This document shows positions 24,087 through 32,610 of a stretch of DNA of 45,869 nucleotides, one piece after another. The notes below the pieces were generated by a model, which ran no database searches, had not been told where the DNA came from, and saw nothing but the letters and a program-made list of their open reading frames with translations. The stretch covers positions 1 to 45,869 of the forward strand of contig CACWLI010000012.1 in assembly GCA_902761685.1 (NCBI GenBank). Reading direction: 5' to 3'. Origin of the DNA: an uncultured Erysipelotrichaceae bacterium. GTDB lineage: Bacteria; Bacillota_I; Bacilli_A; RF39; UBA660. Within the stretch, counting starts at the first letter, position 1. Each line of letters begins with the position of its first letter. The position numbers were made by a program, and so were the translations under genes.

Positions 24087-24821
24087 CTAAAACCTACTTA
24101 ATTTTTTTATATCAGCATTTTCTTCTTTTAAAAATGCATCAACTACACTAATTATTTCTTCACCTATTTCATCAATAGATTTAATATCTTCAAGACTCTT
24201 GTATTCTTCTGACTTAATACAATTTATATAATACCAATTATATCTTTTTGCAATTTCTACATAAGTTTTTTCTGCATGTCTTAAATGTATTTCTGAGTTT
24301 TCATTTCCATCACCAGCTGCTCTTCCACTTCTAAGTTCTTTAGCAGCTTCAAAAGGCATATGTAAAAAAATAACTTTATCTGGTCTTGGTAATTCACATA
24401 AATCAAATTCAAGTTTTTCAATAAAATCTAGTACTCTATTTCTTTCTTCTTCTGTCTTTGCTTTTCCTGCTTGATGACCCATATTTGATGTTGTATATCT
24501 ATCTAAAATAACAACATCATTTTTATATAGTTCATCTTCTATACTATTTAAAAAATTATATCTTCTATCAGCTGCATAATATAAACTACTAACAAGTGGA
24601 TCAACATTGGCACTTGTTTCTTCAAAATATCCTTCACTAATTTCAGGTTTACCTAAATATGGCCCACCAACTATCTTTCCTGTAGGTGAATCATATATTG
24701 GAAAAGAATATCTTTTAACTTTTAAATTTAAACTCTCTAAATATTCTAATAATTTTTTACTTTGTGTTTCTTTTCCAGAACCATCTGTTCCTTCGATAAC
24801 AAGTATTTTTGCTCTATTCAT
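24087..24821 (-). CDS. tmk: Thymidylate kinase
   Basis: It phosphorylates dTMP to dTDP, the step after thyA, whose gene follows 11 bases downstream. P-loop VIEGTDGSGKETQ (residues 8-20), the DRYTTSN motif near 107 and a lid-region arginine segment KELRSGRAAGDG are seen. At 244 residues it is somewhat longer than typical bacterial Tmk (about 210), with an extra segment around the dNMP-binding region (GKIVGGPYLGKPEISEGYFEE), as in the Tmk subtype of some mycoplasmas and clostridia. RBS AAAGGA. Confidence 0.93.
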   Translation of the reverse strand: MNRAKILVIEGTDGSGKETQSKKLLEYLESLNLKVKRYSFPIYDSPTGKIVGGPYLGKPEISEGYFEETSANVDPLVSSLYYAADRRYNFLNSIEDELYKNDVVILDRYTTSNMGHQAGKAKTEEERNRVLDFIEKLEFDLCELPRPDKVIFLHMPFEAAKELRSGRAAGDGNENSEIHLRHAEKTYVEIAKRYNWYYINCIKSEEYKSLEDIKSIDEIGEEIISVVDAFLKEENADIKKLSRF

Positions 24822-24837
24822 AATAATCCTTTCCTAT

Positions 24838-24864
24838 AAAAAATAACATGTGTAAAACATGTTA
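24838..24864 (-). terminator. Terminator upstream of tmk
   Basis: TAACATG/CATGTTA stem (24844-24864, 7-base loop) followed by TTTTTT on the minus strand, just before the tmk RBS. It ends the hydrolase transcript or attenuates tmk. Confidence 0.6.
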
Positions 24865-24950
24865 AAATTTATCTTTCTAACATTAATATTACCTCTAATA
24901 TGAATTATATCATAACTAGATTTTTAATCAATTGATTTTTTTTAACTTTA

Positions 24951-25955
24951 CTATTCAATTGTATTAATCATATTATTAATGCCATTTGTTATTACTTCAG
25001 TATTTCCATGATGAATATAATGATCTCCATTTAATACATATATTTTTTGTATTTCATCATTACTAATAAGTTTTTCATGCATTTCATTCCAAGAATATAA
25101 GAAATCTCCTTCTTTATAATATTCATCCATTGAAGCAATAGTATCACTTGCTAAATATGTAATTACATATAAATTATCTTTATATTTTTTATTTAACATT
25201 TCTTTTTCAATTTTTGGAAAATCTTCCATTTCTTTAATAATAGTTTTATTTAATGTTCTATTATATATAAAGTATTCATAATCTTTTTTATGTTCTTCTC
25301 TTATATCACTTAAATATAATTCATTAAGTAACTCTTCTCCACCTATCAAACCAATAAGTCTTGTTAATCCACTAGGTGACATTAAACTATAATATTTTGG
25401 ATATTTTGGAAATTCTTCATTGTCTAAAACATTTTTTTCTACTTGATAAGCAGAACTACAATCAAGACAAACATATCCTTTTACACTATCATGATTATTT
25501 GAATAATTTAATGTTATAGGTCCCATATAAGAATGAGAAAGCATTACTATATTATCAGTTATATTAAAATGATTTAAAACTTTATCAATTTCATTTGTAT
25601 AATTCTCAAGTGTTCTATTCTTTTCTGTTTCACTACTATAGCCATATCCTAATTGTTCAATAATTAGTACTTTATTATTTTTACTTAAACTCTCAATTAA
25701 ATTATAAAAATCATAATATGGAGATGGTGTACCCATACCAGATAACATTACAATTGTATATTCACCACTACCAATTAATTTTGCATGCATAAATTCATTA
25801 TCATATACTTCTATTAAATCTCCAGGAACTTTATAATACTTATCTTCATATATTTTATTGCTAATCTTATGATAAATAAACATTAATAAAAAAAATACTA
25901 GTATTAAACCAATTACCCATAATAATCCTTTTAATATCACTTTTAATGCTTTCAT
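24951..25955 (-). CDS. Membrane-anchored alpha/beta hydrolase
   Basis: This 334-residue protein has an N-terminal membrane helix (about 8-28) and an extracellular alpha/beta-hydrolase fold. TIVMLSGMGTPSPYYDF forms the oxyanion strand, MLSHSYMGP is the nucleophile elbow (Ser near residue 142), and GDHYIHHG carries the catalytic His near the end. Such enzymes act on esters or peptides outside the cell; the substrate is unknown. Start by AGGTG six bases before the ATG. It is monocistronic between divergent rnhC and the tmk operon. Confidence 0.85.
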   Translation of the reverse strand: MKALKVILKGLLWVIGLILVFFLLMFIYHKISNKIYEDKYYKVPGDLIEVYDNEFMHAKLIGSGEYTIVMLSGMGTPSPYYDFYNLIESLSKNNKVLIIEQLGYGYSSETEKNRTLENYTNEIDKVLNHFNITDNIVMLSHSYMGPITLNYSNNHDSVKGYVCLDCSSAYQVEKNVLDNEEFPKYPKYYSLMSPSGLTRLIGLIGGEELLNELYLSDIREEHKKDYEYFIYNRTLNKTIIKEMEDFPKIEKEMLNKKYKDNLYVITYLASDTIASMDEYYKEGDFLYSWNEMHEKLISNDEIQKIYVLNGDHYIHHGNTEVITNGINNMINTIE

Positions 25956-26044
25956 TTTATTCACCTACTTTATTAAATTATATCATAGTATAATATTTTT
26001 TTTAGACTGATTTTATGTTAAAATTATAAAAGGAAGTGAGACAT

Positions 26045-26983
26045 ATGGATAATAAACAAAAAACAATAGTATTTAAAGTTAGTGATAATATTAAAAAACA
26101 AATGATTGAACATTATCAAGATATGGTAACAGGTAAACCACCATATGCTATATTTCAAGTAAAAGATTATGATTGTGTCACTACTTTATATGAAAGTGGA
26201 AAAGTAATGTTTCAAGGTATTGGCGCTGATATTGAAGCAAATATGTGGAAAGATTTAGAAAGTCATTTTAATAATAGAAATATAGATGAAGAAATAAAAC
26301 AAAAAGAAGAAAAAACTAACAATAAAGAATACTATTATTATGATGCTATTGGTAGTGATGAAGTTGGTACTGGAGACTATTTTGGTCCAATTATTGTTAC
26401 TGCAACATTAGTAGATAAAAGCACAAGAAAACTACTTGAAGATTTAAAAATAATGGATTCAAAAAAAATGACTGATGAAAAAATTAGAAGATGTGCTCCA
26501 ATTATAATGAAAAAACTTCCATATGTTACTTTTACTTTATCAAATACTAAATACAATGAGCTAGCTAATAAAGGCTTTAATATGAATAAAATAAAGGCTA
26601 TTCTTCATAATAAAGTACTTTATGAATTATCAAACAAAGGTATACCATATCACAAAATTATAGTTGATCAATTCACTACTCCAAGAAGTTATTTTAGTTA
26701 TTTAAAACAAGAAAATATAACTGAAAAAGTAACTAAAATAACATTTATAACTAAAGGTGAAAGTGCTCACTTAAGTGTAGCTGCTGCCTCTGTAATAAGT
26801 AGATATTTATTCTTAGAAGAAATGGATAAATTATCTCAAAAATATAATATTACAATTTTAAAAGGTGCTAGTGATAAAGTTGATGAAGTTGGAAAACAAA
26901 TAGTTAAAAAATATGGAAAAGATGAACTAAATAAAATAGCTAAAACTAATTTTAAAAATACAGATAAAATTCTAGGTAACTAG
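26045..26983 (+). CDS. rnhC: Ribonuclease HIII
   Basis: This 312-residue enzyme cleaves the RNA strand of RNA/DNA hybrids. An N-terminal TBP-like substrate-binding domain (about 1-85) is followed by the RNase H fold: IGSDEVGTGDYFGP (first Asp-Glu pair), LKIMDSKKM, IIVDQF and AAASVISRYLF, the order of RNase HIII rather than HII. Start is the ATG after GGAAGTG. It is one of two plus-strand protein genes and is followed by a strong terminator. Confidence 0.95.
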   Translation: MDNKQKTIVFKVSDNIKKQMIEHYQDMVTGKPPYAIFQVKDYDCVTTLYESGKVMFQGIGADIEANMWKDLESHFNNRNIDEEIKQKEEKTNNKEYYYYDAIGSDEVGTGDYFGPIIVTATLVDKSTRKLLEDLKIMDSKKMTDEKIRRCAPIIMKKLPYVTFTLSNTKYNELANKGFNMNKIKAILHNKVLYELSNKGIPYHKIIVDQFTTPRSYFSYLKQENITEKVTKITFITKGESAHLSVAAASVISRYLFLEEMDKLSQKYNITILKGASDKVDEVGKQIVKKYGKDELNKIAKTNFKNTDKILGN

Positions 26984-26994
26984 AATTTTTATTT
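26966..26994 (+). terminator. Terminator of rnhC
   Basis: AAAATTCTAG/CTAGAATTTT, a 10-bp stem with a GTAA loop overlapping the stop codon, then T-rich sequence on the plus strand. Confidence 0.85.
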
Positions 26995-27084
26995 TATTAA
27001 AATTTATCAAAATTTAAAAATAATAATTATTTAATCATTAAAAGTTTTCTTTTGTTATATAGAAAATTTAATTATTCATAAAAA

Positions 27085-27120
27085 AAATCAAATCATTTTT
27101 TAAATATATTGATTTGATTT
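27085..27120 (-). terminator. Hairpin with minus-strand T run, between rnhC and the candidate RNA
   Basis: An 11-bp repeat AAATCAAATCA/TGATTTGATTT with a 14-base loop. On the minus strand it is followed by TTTTTTTATG, so it could end transcripts coming from the mutS side. The rest of 26995-27108 is A/T-rich and I see no gene in it. Confidence 0.5.
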
Positions 27121-27137
27121 AAATTATTATTTATAGT
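27109..27137 (+). promoter_or_regulatory. Promoter of the candidate small RNA
   Basis: Plus strand TTGATT, 17 bases, TATAGT (27132-27137). The predicted start lies near 27145, just before the 5' arm of the closing stem. Confidence 0.6.
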
Positions 27138-27144
27138 ATTTTGA

Positions 27145-27281
27145 ATATGCGCTTAGTGGTATAGAACATTATTTTATTATATTAAAAACTTATGCACTTC
27201 TAATTATTTTAATTATTCAATCATAAATGATTCATCTACCTTTACTATACACATTTCACTTATACCACTAAGTGTTTTTTT
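27145..27281 (+). ncRNA. Candidate small RNA with paired ends, family unknown
   Basis: The 5' arm at 27150-27164 (core CTTAGTGGTATA) pairs with the 3' arm at 27260-27274 (core TATACCACTAAG) over about 15 bp. Two of these pairs are G-U wobbles that only form in plus-strand RNA. Seven T follow the 3' arm, and a promoter with 17-base spacing lies upstream. The roughly 95-base interior holds a small hairpin (AATCAT/ATGATT at 27219-27232) and is otherwise A/U-rich. There is no reading frame. It could be a 6S-like or regulatory RNA, or the remains of a small inverted-repeat element. Confidence 0.5.
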
Positions 27282-27861
27282 ATTTTTTAAGTCCTAGTTT
27301 TAACATAGATTCATCAATTTTATCATCTAATGATTGTTTCTTTGATTCATAATCAGGAGTTTGAGTACTAAATCCGCTTATCCTAGAAGCAGTAGCACTC
27401 ATTTCAGTACACACTGAATCATAAATCATTACATTTTTGTCATATATATAACTAAGTAATTTAGCTAGTTCATAATTACAATTATATGTCATATGAGCTT
27501 GTAGTTTTTGTATAGAAACATTAATAGCATTTAACATATCTTTTTGATCTTTAATTTCATTAGTAGCTCTATTCATAAGTTCTATGACAAGCTCTACTTC
27601 TTCTTTAACATCATATCTTATTAATAACCATAATAAGTTAGATAATATTACTCTATATTTAACCCCTCTTAAATTTTTTAATGCTTCATGTCTAATTTCT
27701 TCTACTGCATGATAATTTTGCCATAATGCATCAAAACTATCATTTATTAGTTTTTCCTCTTCTTCACGCTCTTTTAATGCCTCTTCAACTGTATAAGTTT
27801 TTTCCATTTCTTGTTTTACAAATTCACGTAATTCTTCATAATCAAAATTTTCTTCATCCAT
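27280..27861 (-). CDS. Helical protein of unknown function in the mutS operon
   Basis: This 193-residue, all-helical, acidic protein has no signal or membrane segment. The first 45 residues are very rich in Glu (YTVEEALKEREEEEKL) and probably a coiled coil. A central part has LRGVKYRVILSNLLWLLIRYDVKEE, and the tail is Ser/Asp/Lys-rich. The family is not recognised. Its ATG is 3 bases after the mutS stop with no strong RBS, so translation is coupled to mutS, though nothing links it to mismatch repair. Confidence 0.75.
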   Translation of the reverse strand: MDEENFDYEELREFVKQEMEKTYTVEEALKEREEEEKLINDSFDALWQNYHAVEEIRHEALKNLRGVKYRVILSNLLWLLIRYDVKEEVELVIELMNRATNEIKDQKDMLNAINVSIQKLQAHMTYNCNYELAKLLSYIYDKNVMIYDSVCTEMSATASRISGFSTQTPDYESKKQSLDDKIDESMLKLGLKK

Positions 27862-27864
27862 AAT

Positions 27865-30393
27865 TTACTTTCTCGCTTTCTTTTTTATTTGATCTAATAT
27901 TTGAATTGCTTCAATAGGTGTAATTTCTAAAGGATTAATTGTATCAATATATTCTCTTAATTCATCATGCTTTTCATCTAAATCTAATTGTAATTGTTCA
28001 ACCTTTTTACCCTTTTTATTATCTTTACTTTCAAACATTTGAAGTAGTTCATTTGCTTTATCAATTACTGACTTTGGAAGTGATGCTAACTTAGCAACAT
28101 TAATTCCATAACTCTTATCAACTGAACCATCAAGTACTTTATGCAAAAATGTAATATCACCATCTTCTTCTGCTATTGTTACATGAACATTTTTAACATC
28201 AGTTAATACATATTCCATTTCTGTTAACTCATGATAGTGAGTTGAAAATAAAGTTTTGCATTTAATATTTTTTGAAATATATTCAATAATTGAACCTGCT
28301 AAACTCATACCATCATAAGTACTAGTTCCACGACCAAGTTCATCAAATAATATTAAACTATTTTTAGTAGCGTTATTTAGAGCATATGCACTTTCTTTCA
28401 TTTCAACCATAAATGTTGATTCTCCACCAACTAAATCATCACTTGCTCCAATACGAGTAAATATTTTATCAAATATTGGTAAATTACAACTTTTAGCTGG
28501 TACATAAGAACCAATTTGATTAAGTATTGCTATTATACCCATTTCTCTCATATATGTAGATTTTCCACTCATATTTGGACCAGTAATTATTAAAATATTA
28601 GTTTTATTATCAAGAATTACATCATTATCAATGTATTCTCCTTCAATAACACTTTCTACTACTGGATGTCTACCACCAATTATTTCAACAACACCATCTT
28701 CATTTATATTTGGTCTAACAAAATTATTATCTTCTGCTATCTTAGCAAATGATTGCATAACATCATAATATGAAATTAAATTAGATGCATGTTGTAAAGC
28801 AGAAATATAATTCTTGATTTCATCTTTTATATTACAAAACACTTCATACTCTAAATTATTTAATCTTTCTTCTGCATTAAGAATCATATTTTCTTTCTCT
28901 TTTAATAATGGTGTAATATATCTTTCACAATTAGTTAATGTTTGTTTTCTATCATATTGATATTCTTCTTTTACAAGACCAATTTGTCCTTTAGGTACTT
29001 CAATATAATAACCAAAAACTTTATTAAATCCTACTTTTAAACCTTTAATATTTGTTCTTTGTCTTTCTTCAGCTTCAAAATTTGATATAAAATCTTTACC
29101 ATTTGTTTTTATATTACGCAGTTCGTCTATCTCACTATTGAAACCATCTTTAATTATTCCACCTTCTTTTAAAGTTATTGGAGCATCTTCTTTAATGGAT
29201 GATTCAATAAGTTCACATAAATTATCAAATGATTCTAACTCTTCTAATTCTAATGTTTTTAATATTTCATTTACACTAGGAAATACTTTTAAACTATTTT
29301 TAAGTTGTAACATATCTCTAGGATTTAGATTAGAACATGCTACTTTTCCTGTTAATCTTTCTAAATCATATATTTCATATAAATAATTTCTAAGTTCACT
29401 AGTTTCCATAAAAGAATCTATTAATTTAGAAACTAAATCTTGTCTTTTTAATATTTCATCCTTATCTATAGATGGACTAATTATATAACTCTTTAGAAGT
29501 CTACTTCCCATCGCTGTTTTAGTTTTATCCATAAATCCAAGTAGACTATTTTGTCTATCTTTATTTCTAATTGTTTCAACTAATTCTAAATTCTTTATAC
29601 ATTCTTTATTCAAATCTAAGAATAATTTATTATCTACAATCTCTAATGGTTGTAAATGACTTAAATCTTGTTTTAATGAATTAGTTAAATAATTTAATAC
29701 AAGTGAAGTCGTTTTTATTATTTTTTCATCATCTATATCATCAAACACATTTTTTGTTTTATATGTTTTATCATCATTATAGTGAGAAATAAATATATTA
29801 TATGTTGTTTTTAATTTATGCATAAGACTAGGGTCAAAATTATCAACAACAACTATTTCTTTAATATTTAAATTAACTATATGACTTATAAGTTTTTCTT
29901 CTTCATGACTAATATATGTAGAATAAATTTTTCCACTTAACAAGTCAGCATAACTAAGTATATAAGTATATCCATAGTCAGCTATAGATGCTATGTAGTT
30001 AAAGTCTTTTTCATTAACCATTTCAGTATTTGTGATTGTTCCAGCACTTACTATTTGAACAACTTCTCTTTTAACTATGCCCTTAGCTGTTTTAGGATCT
30101 TCCATTTGTTCACATATAGCAACTTTATATCCTTTTTCAATTAATTTTTCCAAATAAATATTAACAGCATGATGTGGAACACCACACATAGGTATTCTTT
30201 CACTAAGCCCTGCTTGTTTACCAGTAAGAGTTAGTTCAAGTTCATGTGAAGCTGTAATTGCGTCATCAAAAAACATTTCATAGAAGTCACCTAATCTATA
30301 AAATAATATTACATCTTCATATTCACTTTTAGTCTTTAAATACTCTCGCATCATTGGACTAACATCATTTAAATTAACATCTTTTCTTTCCAT
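27865..30393 (-). CDS. mutS: DNA mismatch repair protein MutS
   Basis: This 842-residue protein recognises mispaired bases and starts repair. N-terminal mismatch-binding motif VILFYRLGDFYEMFFDDA (Phe-x-Glu in FYEMF), Walker A ITGPNMSGKSTYMR near 605, FDELGRGTSTYDG (Walker B and signature) and FSTHYHELTE are all present and intact. Full length. No mutL follows; the next gene is an unknown helical protein. Confidence 0.98.
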   Translation of the reverse strand: MERKDVNLNDVSPMMREYLKTKSEYEDVILFYRLGDFYEMFFDDAITASHELELTLTGKQAGLSERIPMCGVPHHAVNIYLEKLIEKGYKVAICEQMEDPKTAKGIVKREVVQIVSAGTITNTEMVNEKDFNYIASIADYGYTYILSYADLLSGKIYSTYISHEEEKLISHIVNLNIKEIVVVDNFDPSLMHKLKTTYNIFISHYNDDKTYKTKNVFDDIDDEKIIKTTSLVLNYLTNSLKQDLSHLQPLEIVDNKLFLDLNKECIKNLELVETIRNKDRQNSLLGFMDKTKTAMGSRLLKSYIISPSIDKDEILKRQDLVSKLIDSFMETSELRNYLYEIYDLERLTGKVACSNLNPRDMLQLKNSLKVFPSVNEILKTLELEELESFDNLCELIESSIKEDAPITLKEGGIIKDGFNSEIDELRNIKTNGKDFISNFEAEERQRTNIKGLKVGFNKVFGYYIEVPKGQIGLVKEEYQYDRKQTLTNCERYITPLLKEKENMILNAEERLNNLEYEVFCNIKDEIKNYISALQHASNLISYYDVMQSFAKIAEDNNFVRPNINEDGVVEIIGGRHPVVESVIEGEYIDNDVILDNKTNILIITGPNMSGKSTYMREMGIIAILNQIGSYVPAKSCNLPIFDKIFTRIGASDDLVGGESTFMVEMKESAYALNNATKNSLILFDELGRGTSTYDGMSLAGSIIEYISKNIKCKTLFSTHYHELTEMEYVLTDVKNVHVTIAEEDGDITFLHKVLDGSVDKSYGINVAKLASLPKSVIDKANELLQMFESKDNKKGKKVEQLQLDLDEKHDELREYIDTINPLEITPIEAIQILDQIKKKARK

Positions 30394-30453
30394 AGTTTTT
30401 ATTATATTACAAAAAAAATTATAATAAAAGAAATTTTAGTTTAAAAAATAACA

Positions 30454-30480
30454 AAAAAATCAGTTTTAAGCTGATTTTTT
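30454..30480 (-). terminator. Terminator of the HtpX-like gene
   Basis: AAAAAATCAG/CTGATTTTTT, 10-bp stem with a 7-base loop, T run on both sides, just after the stop codon. Confidence 0.85.
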
Positions 30481-30486
30481 ATATTA

Positions 30487-32085
30487 TTATACTAAACCAA
30501 AAGCAATTAAACCTAAAGACAATATCATAATTATTATATAAGCAATTTTTGATGTAATATATGAATAAACTTTTTTAGTCTTTCCATCTACTACATATTC
30601 ATATATTTCAACATAAGGAACCGGGCTTCTTCTATACCAACCTTTTACTTCAACTTCTTTATCAAAATACTCTTTGGATTTAAATAATGCAAATATTTTA
30701 TTAACAATTTTTAATGGTTGATTATAATCTAAAAATATAATACCTGTTTTATCTTTTATTATAAAGTCTTCATTAAATATGCATCCTGGGTTTCCTCTAC
30801 CAATTATTGTTCCACGTAATATACAAGGAACAGATGTAATATGTGATACTTTTATTTCTCCAAGTAAATCTTCTACTGTAGTTTCTTTATAATCTTGTTT
30901 ATGAGCTCTATTAAATTTAACAAATGTAAATATCATTGTTATAAATAATCCAATTCCACTACATAGGAATACCATTTTTGACCCAAGAGCAATTCCACCA
31001 ATAACACAAGCAACTATTGTAAGTAAAAAACAAAATCCTGGTAAAAATGATATTAATACTTCTAATAAGAAATCATCAACTAAACTTTCTGGTTTTACTA
31101 AGTCAAAATTAATATATGGTTCTTGATTGAATTCTTGAGATTTTTTAGCAATAGCTTGTAATCTTTTTGAAATTAATGGATGAGTTGAATTAAATTCAAA
31201 CCATTTTGCCCATGGATTCCACATTTCCCATTTCATAGCATTTTTTATTTTATCTTTAGATATTCCATTTTCATCGTAAGAAGCAATACTCATTGCTTTA
31301 CTTGCACCTTTATCAAAAATACCAAGTGCATTCTTTTTAGATACATCGTGTTTAGTATCACTTGATTTTGTACTAAGACCAAATCCTATCTTAACAAGTG
31401 CTTCAGCAAGTGACGCTGGATTCTTTGTTTCAGTTACAGCAAATTCATCTGCATAATATTCTCTTGTTCTAGATAACCATAAAATAATATATTGACTAAC
31501 CACATATAACAAATAAGCAATATAACCTACTAAAGCTAATTTAGAAGCATTATCATTATTAGAATCATTATCCATTCTTGTAAATGTTTCATAAATTGCA
31601 TATAAAACTAATGGAACTACTTGAGCAAAAGTCATAACCATCATATCCATATGTACTATATGACCAAGTTCATGTCCAACAACAGCTTTTACTTCTTCTT
31701 CATTTAATAAATCAAAAATACCTCTTGTAATAACAATTCTTGCATCTTTTTTTGTTCTACCATAAGTAAATGCATTTGGTCCGCCATCCTCAATAATACC
31801 AATTTTAGGATAAGTTACTCCATGTTTAGAACACTCTTCTTCAATAAATTTTTTTAAATAATCTGGTATTTCTGCATTAAAATTTGCTTTATAAAACCAT
31901 CTCATAGATAAATCTGTAAGCCATGGTGATATTAAAAATTGTATTAATAAAACAATTATACTACCTATAATAGCAAATAAAACATTTCCACCAGCAAGTA
32001 ATACCACTAATATTACAACAGCGGCTAATAAACCATATAAACAAGATATTGTGATTAATGATATACCAAATAAACTTTTTTTCAT
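30487..32085 (-). CDS. M48 (HtpX-like) membrane metalloprotease with C-terminal OB-like domain
   Basis: This 532-residue protein has N-terminal membrane helices (about 5-55), then the zinc site VVGHELGHIVH (His138, Glu139, His142), the downstream REYYADEFAV (third ligand Glu) and helices around 150-215. After two more helices (about 340-385) comes a soluble domain, VPCILRGTIIGRGNPGCIFNEDF ... EVEVKGWYRRSPVPYVEIYEY, which looks like an OB or NfeD-like fold, then a last helix. Classical HtpX has about 290 residues, so this is the longer, two-domain type of membrane-quality-control protease. It is monocistronic. Confidence 0.88.
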   Translation of the reverse strand: MKKSLFGISLITISCLYGLLAAVVILVVLLAGGNVLFAIIGSIIVLLIQFLISPWLTDLSMRWFYKANFNAEIPDYLKKFIEEECSKHGVTYPKIGIIEDGGPNAFTYGRTKKDARIVITRGIFDLLNEEEVKAVVGHELGHIVHMDMMVMTFAQVVPLVLYAIYETFTRMDNDSNNDNASKLALVGYIAYLLYVVSQYIILWLSRTREYYADEFAVTETKNPASLAEALVKIGFGLSTKSSDTKHDVSKKNALGIFDKGASKAMSIASYDENGISKDKIKNAMKWEMWNPWAKWFEFNSTHPLISKRLQAIAKKSQEFNQEPYINFDLVKPESLVDDFLLEVLISFLPGFCFLLTIVACVIGGIALGSKMVFLCSGIGLFITMIFTFVKFNRAHKQDYKETTVEDLLGEIKVSHITSVPCILRGTIIGRGNPGCIFNEDFIIKDKTGIIFLDYNQPLKIVNKIFALFKSKEYFDKEVEVKGWYRRSPVPYVEIYEYVVDGKTKKVYSYITSKIAYIIIMILSLGLIAFGLV

Positions 32086-32136
32086 TTAAATCAACTCCTA
32101 CTATTAAGAATTATATCATTAAAAAAAACTAATTAC

Positions 32137-32174
32137 TATAAAAAATATGTAAGATTAAACATTCTTACATATTT
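32137..32174 (-). terminator. Terminator of the comN-secDF-rel-dtd operon
   Basis: AAATATGTAAGA/TCTTACATATTT, 12-bp stem with an 8-base loop overlapping the dtd end, then TTTTATAG on the minus strand. Confidence 0.7.
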
Positions 32175-32610
32175 CGTTACTATCTAAAACTATTGTTACT
32201 GGTCCATCATTATATATTTCTACTTTCATATCAGAACCAAATATTCCGGTTTCAACATGTACAAATTCTCTTAATTTTTCATTAAAAACATCATATAACT
32301 TTGTTGCTTCAGTTGGATTCATTGCTGAAACAAATGATGGTCTTCTTCCCTCTGAACAATTAGCATATAAAGTAAATTGACTAATACTTAAAATACTTCC
32401 ATTAGTATCAAGAATACTTAAATTCATTTTTTCATTTTCATCTTCAAATATTCTAAGATTAACTATTTTATTTACCATTTTATCAATTATTTTTTCATTA
32501 TCACCATCAGTAAATCCAACTAATATAACATAACCATGATCAATTTGACCATTTACTTTTCCATTAATTGTTACTTTACTTTGTTTACTTCTTTGAATTA
32601 TAACTCTCAT
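32155..32610 (-). CDS. dtd: D-aminoacyl-tRNA deacylase
   Basis: This 151-residue enzyme frees tRNAs wrongly charged with D-amino acids or glycine. The cross-subunit motif SQFTLYA (near 77-83) and the C-terminal NDGPVTI with Gly-Pro are present; ISQFTLYANCSEGRRPSF is typical. The ATG overlaps the rel stop (TAATG). The pairing rel-dtd is conserved in Bacilli. Confidence 0.97.
   Translation of the reverse strand: MRVIIQRSKQSKVTINGKVNGQIDHGYVILVGFTDGDNEKIIDKMVNKIVNLRIFEDENEKMNLSILDTNGSILSISQFTLYANCSEGRRPSFVSAMNPTEATKLYDVFNEKLREFVHVETGIFGSDMKVEIYNDGPVTIVLDSNEICKNV

Noticed and set aside
24822..24950. Riboswitch or T-box before the tmk-thyA-folA operon
   Set aside because: Only a simple terminator hairpin fits; no conserved T-box or folate/THF riboswitch core was recognisable.
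27150..27200. tRNA-like D-arm sequence (TTAGTGGTATAGAAC)
   Set aside because: No matching acceptor stem, anticodon arm or T arm follows.
27150..27281. Miniature inverted-repeat transposon with terminal repeats
   Set aside because: The promoter before it, the T run after it and the strand-specific G-U pairs fit an RNA gene better; no target duplication is seen. A mobile origin is not fully excluded.
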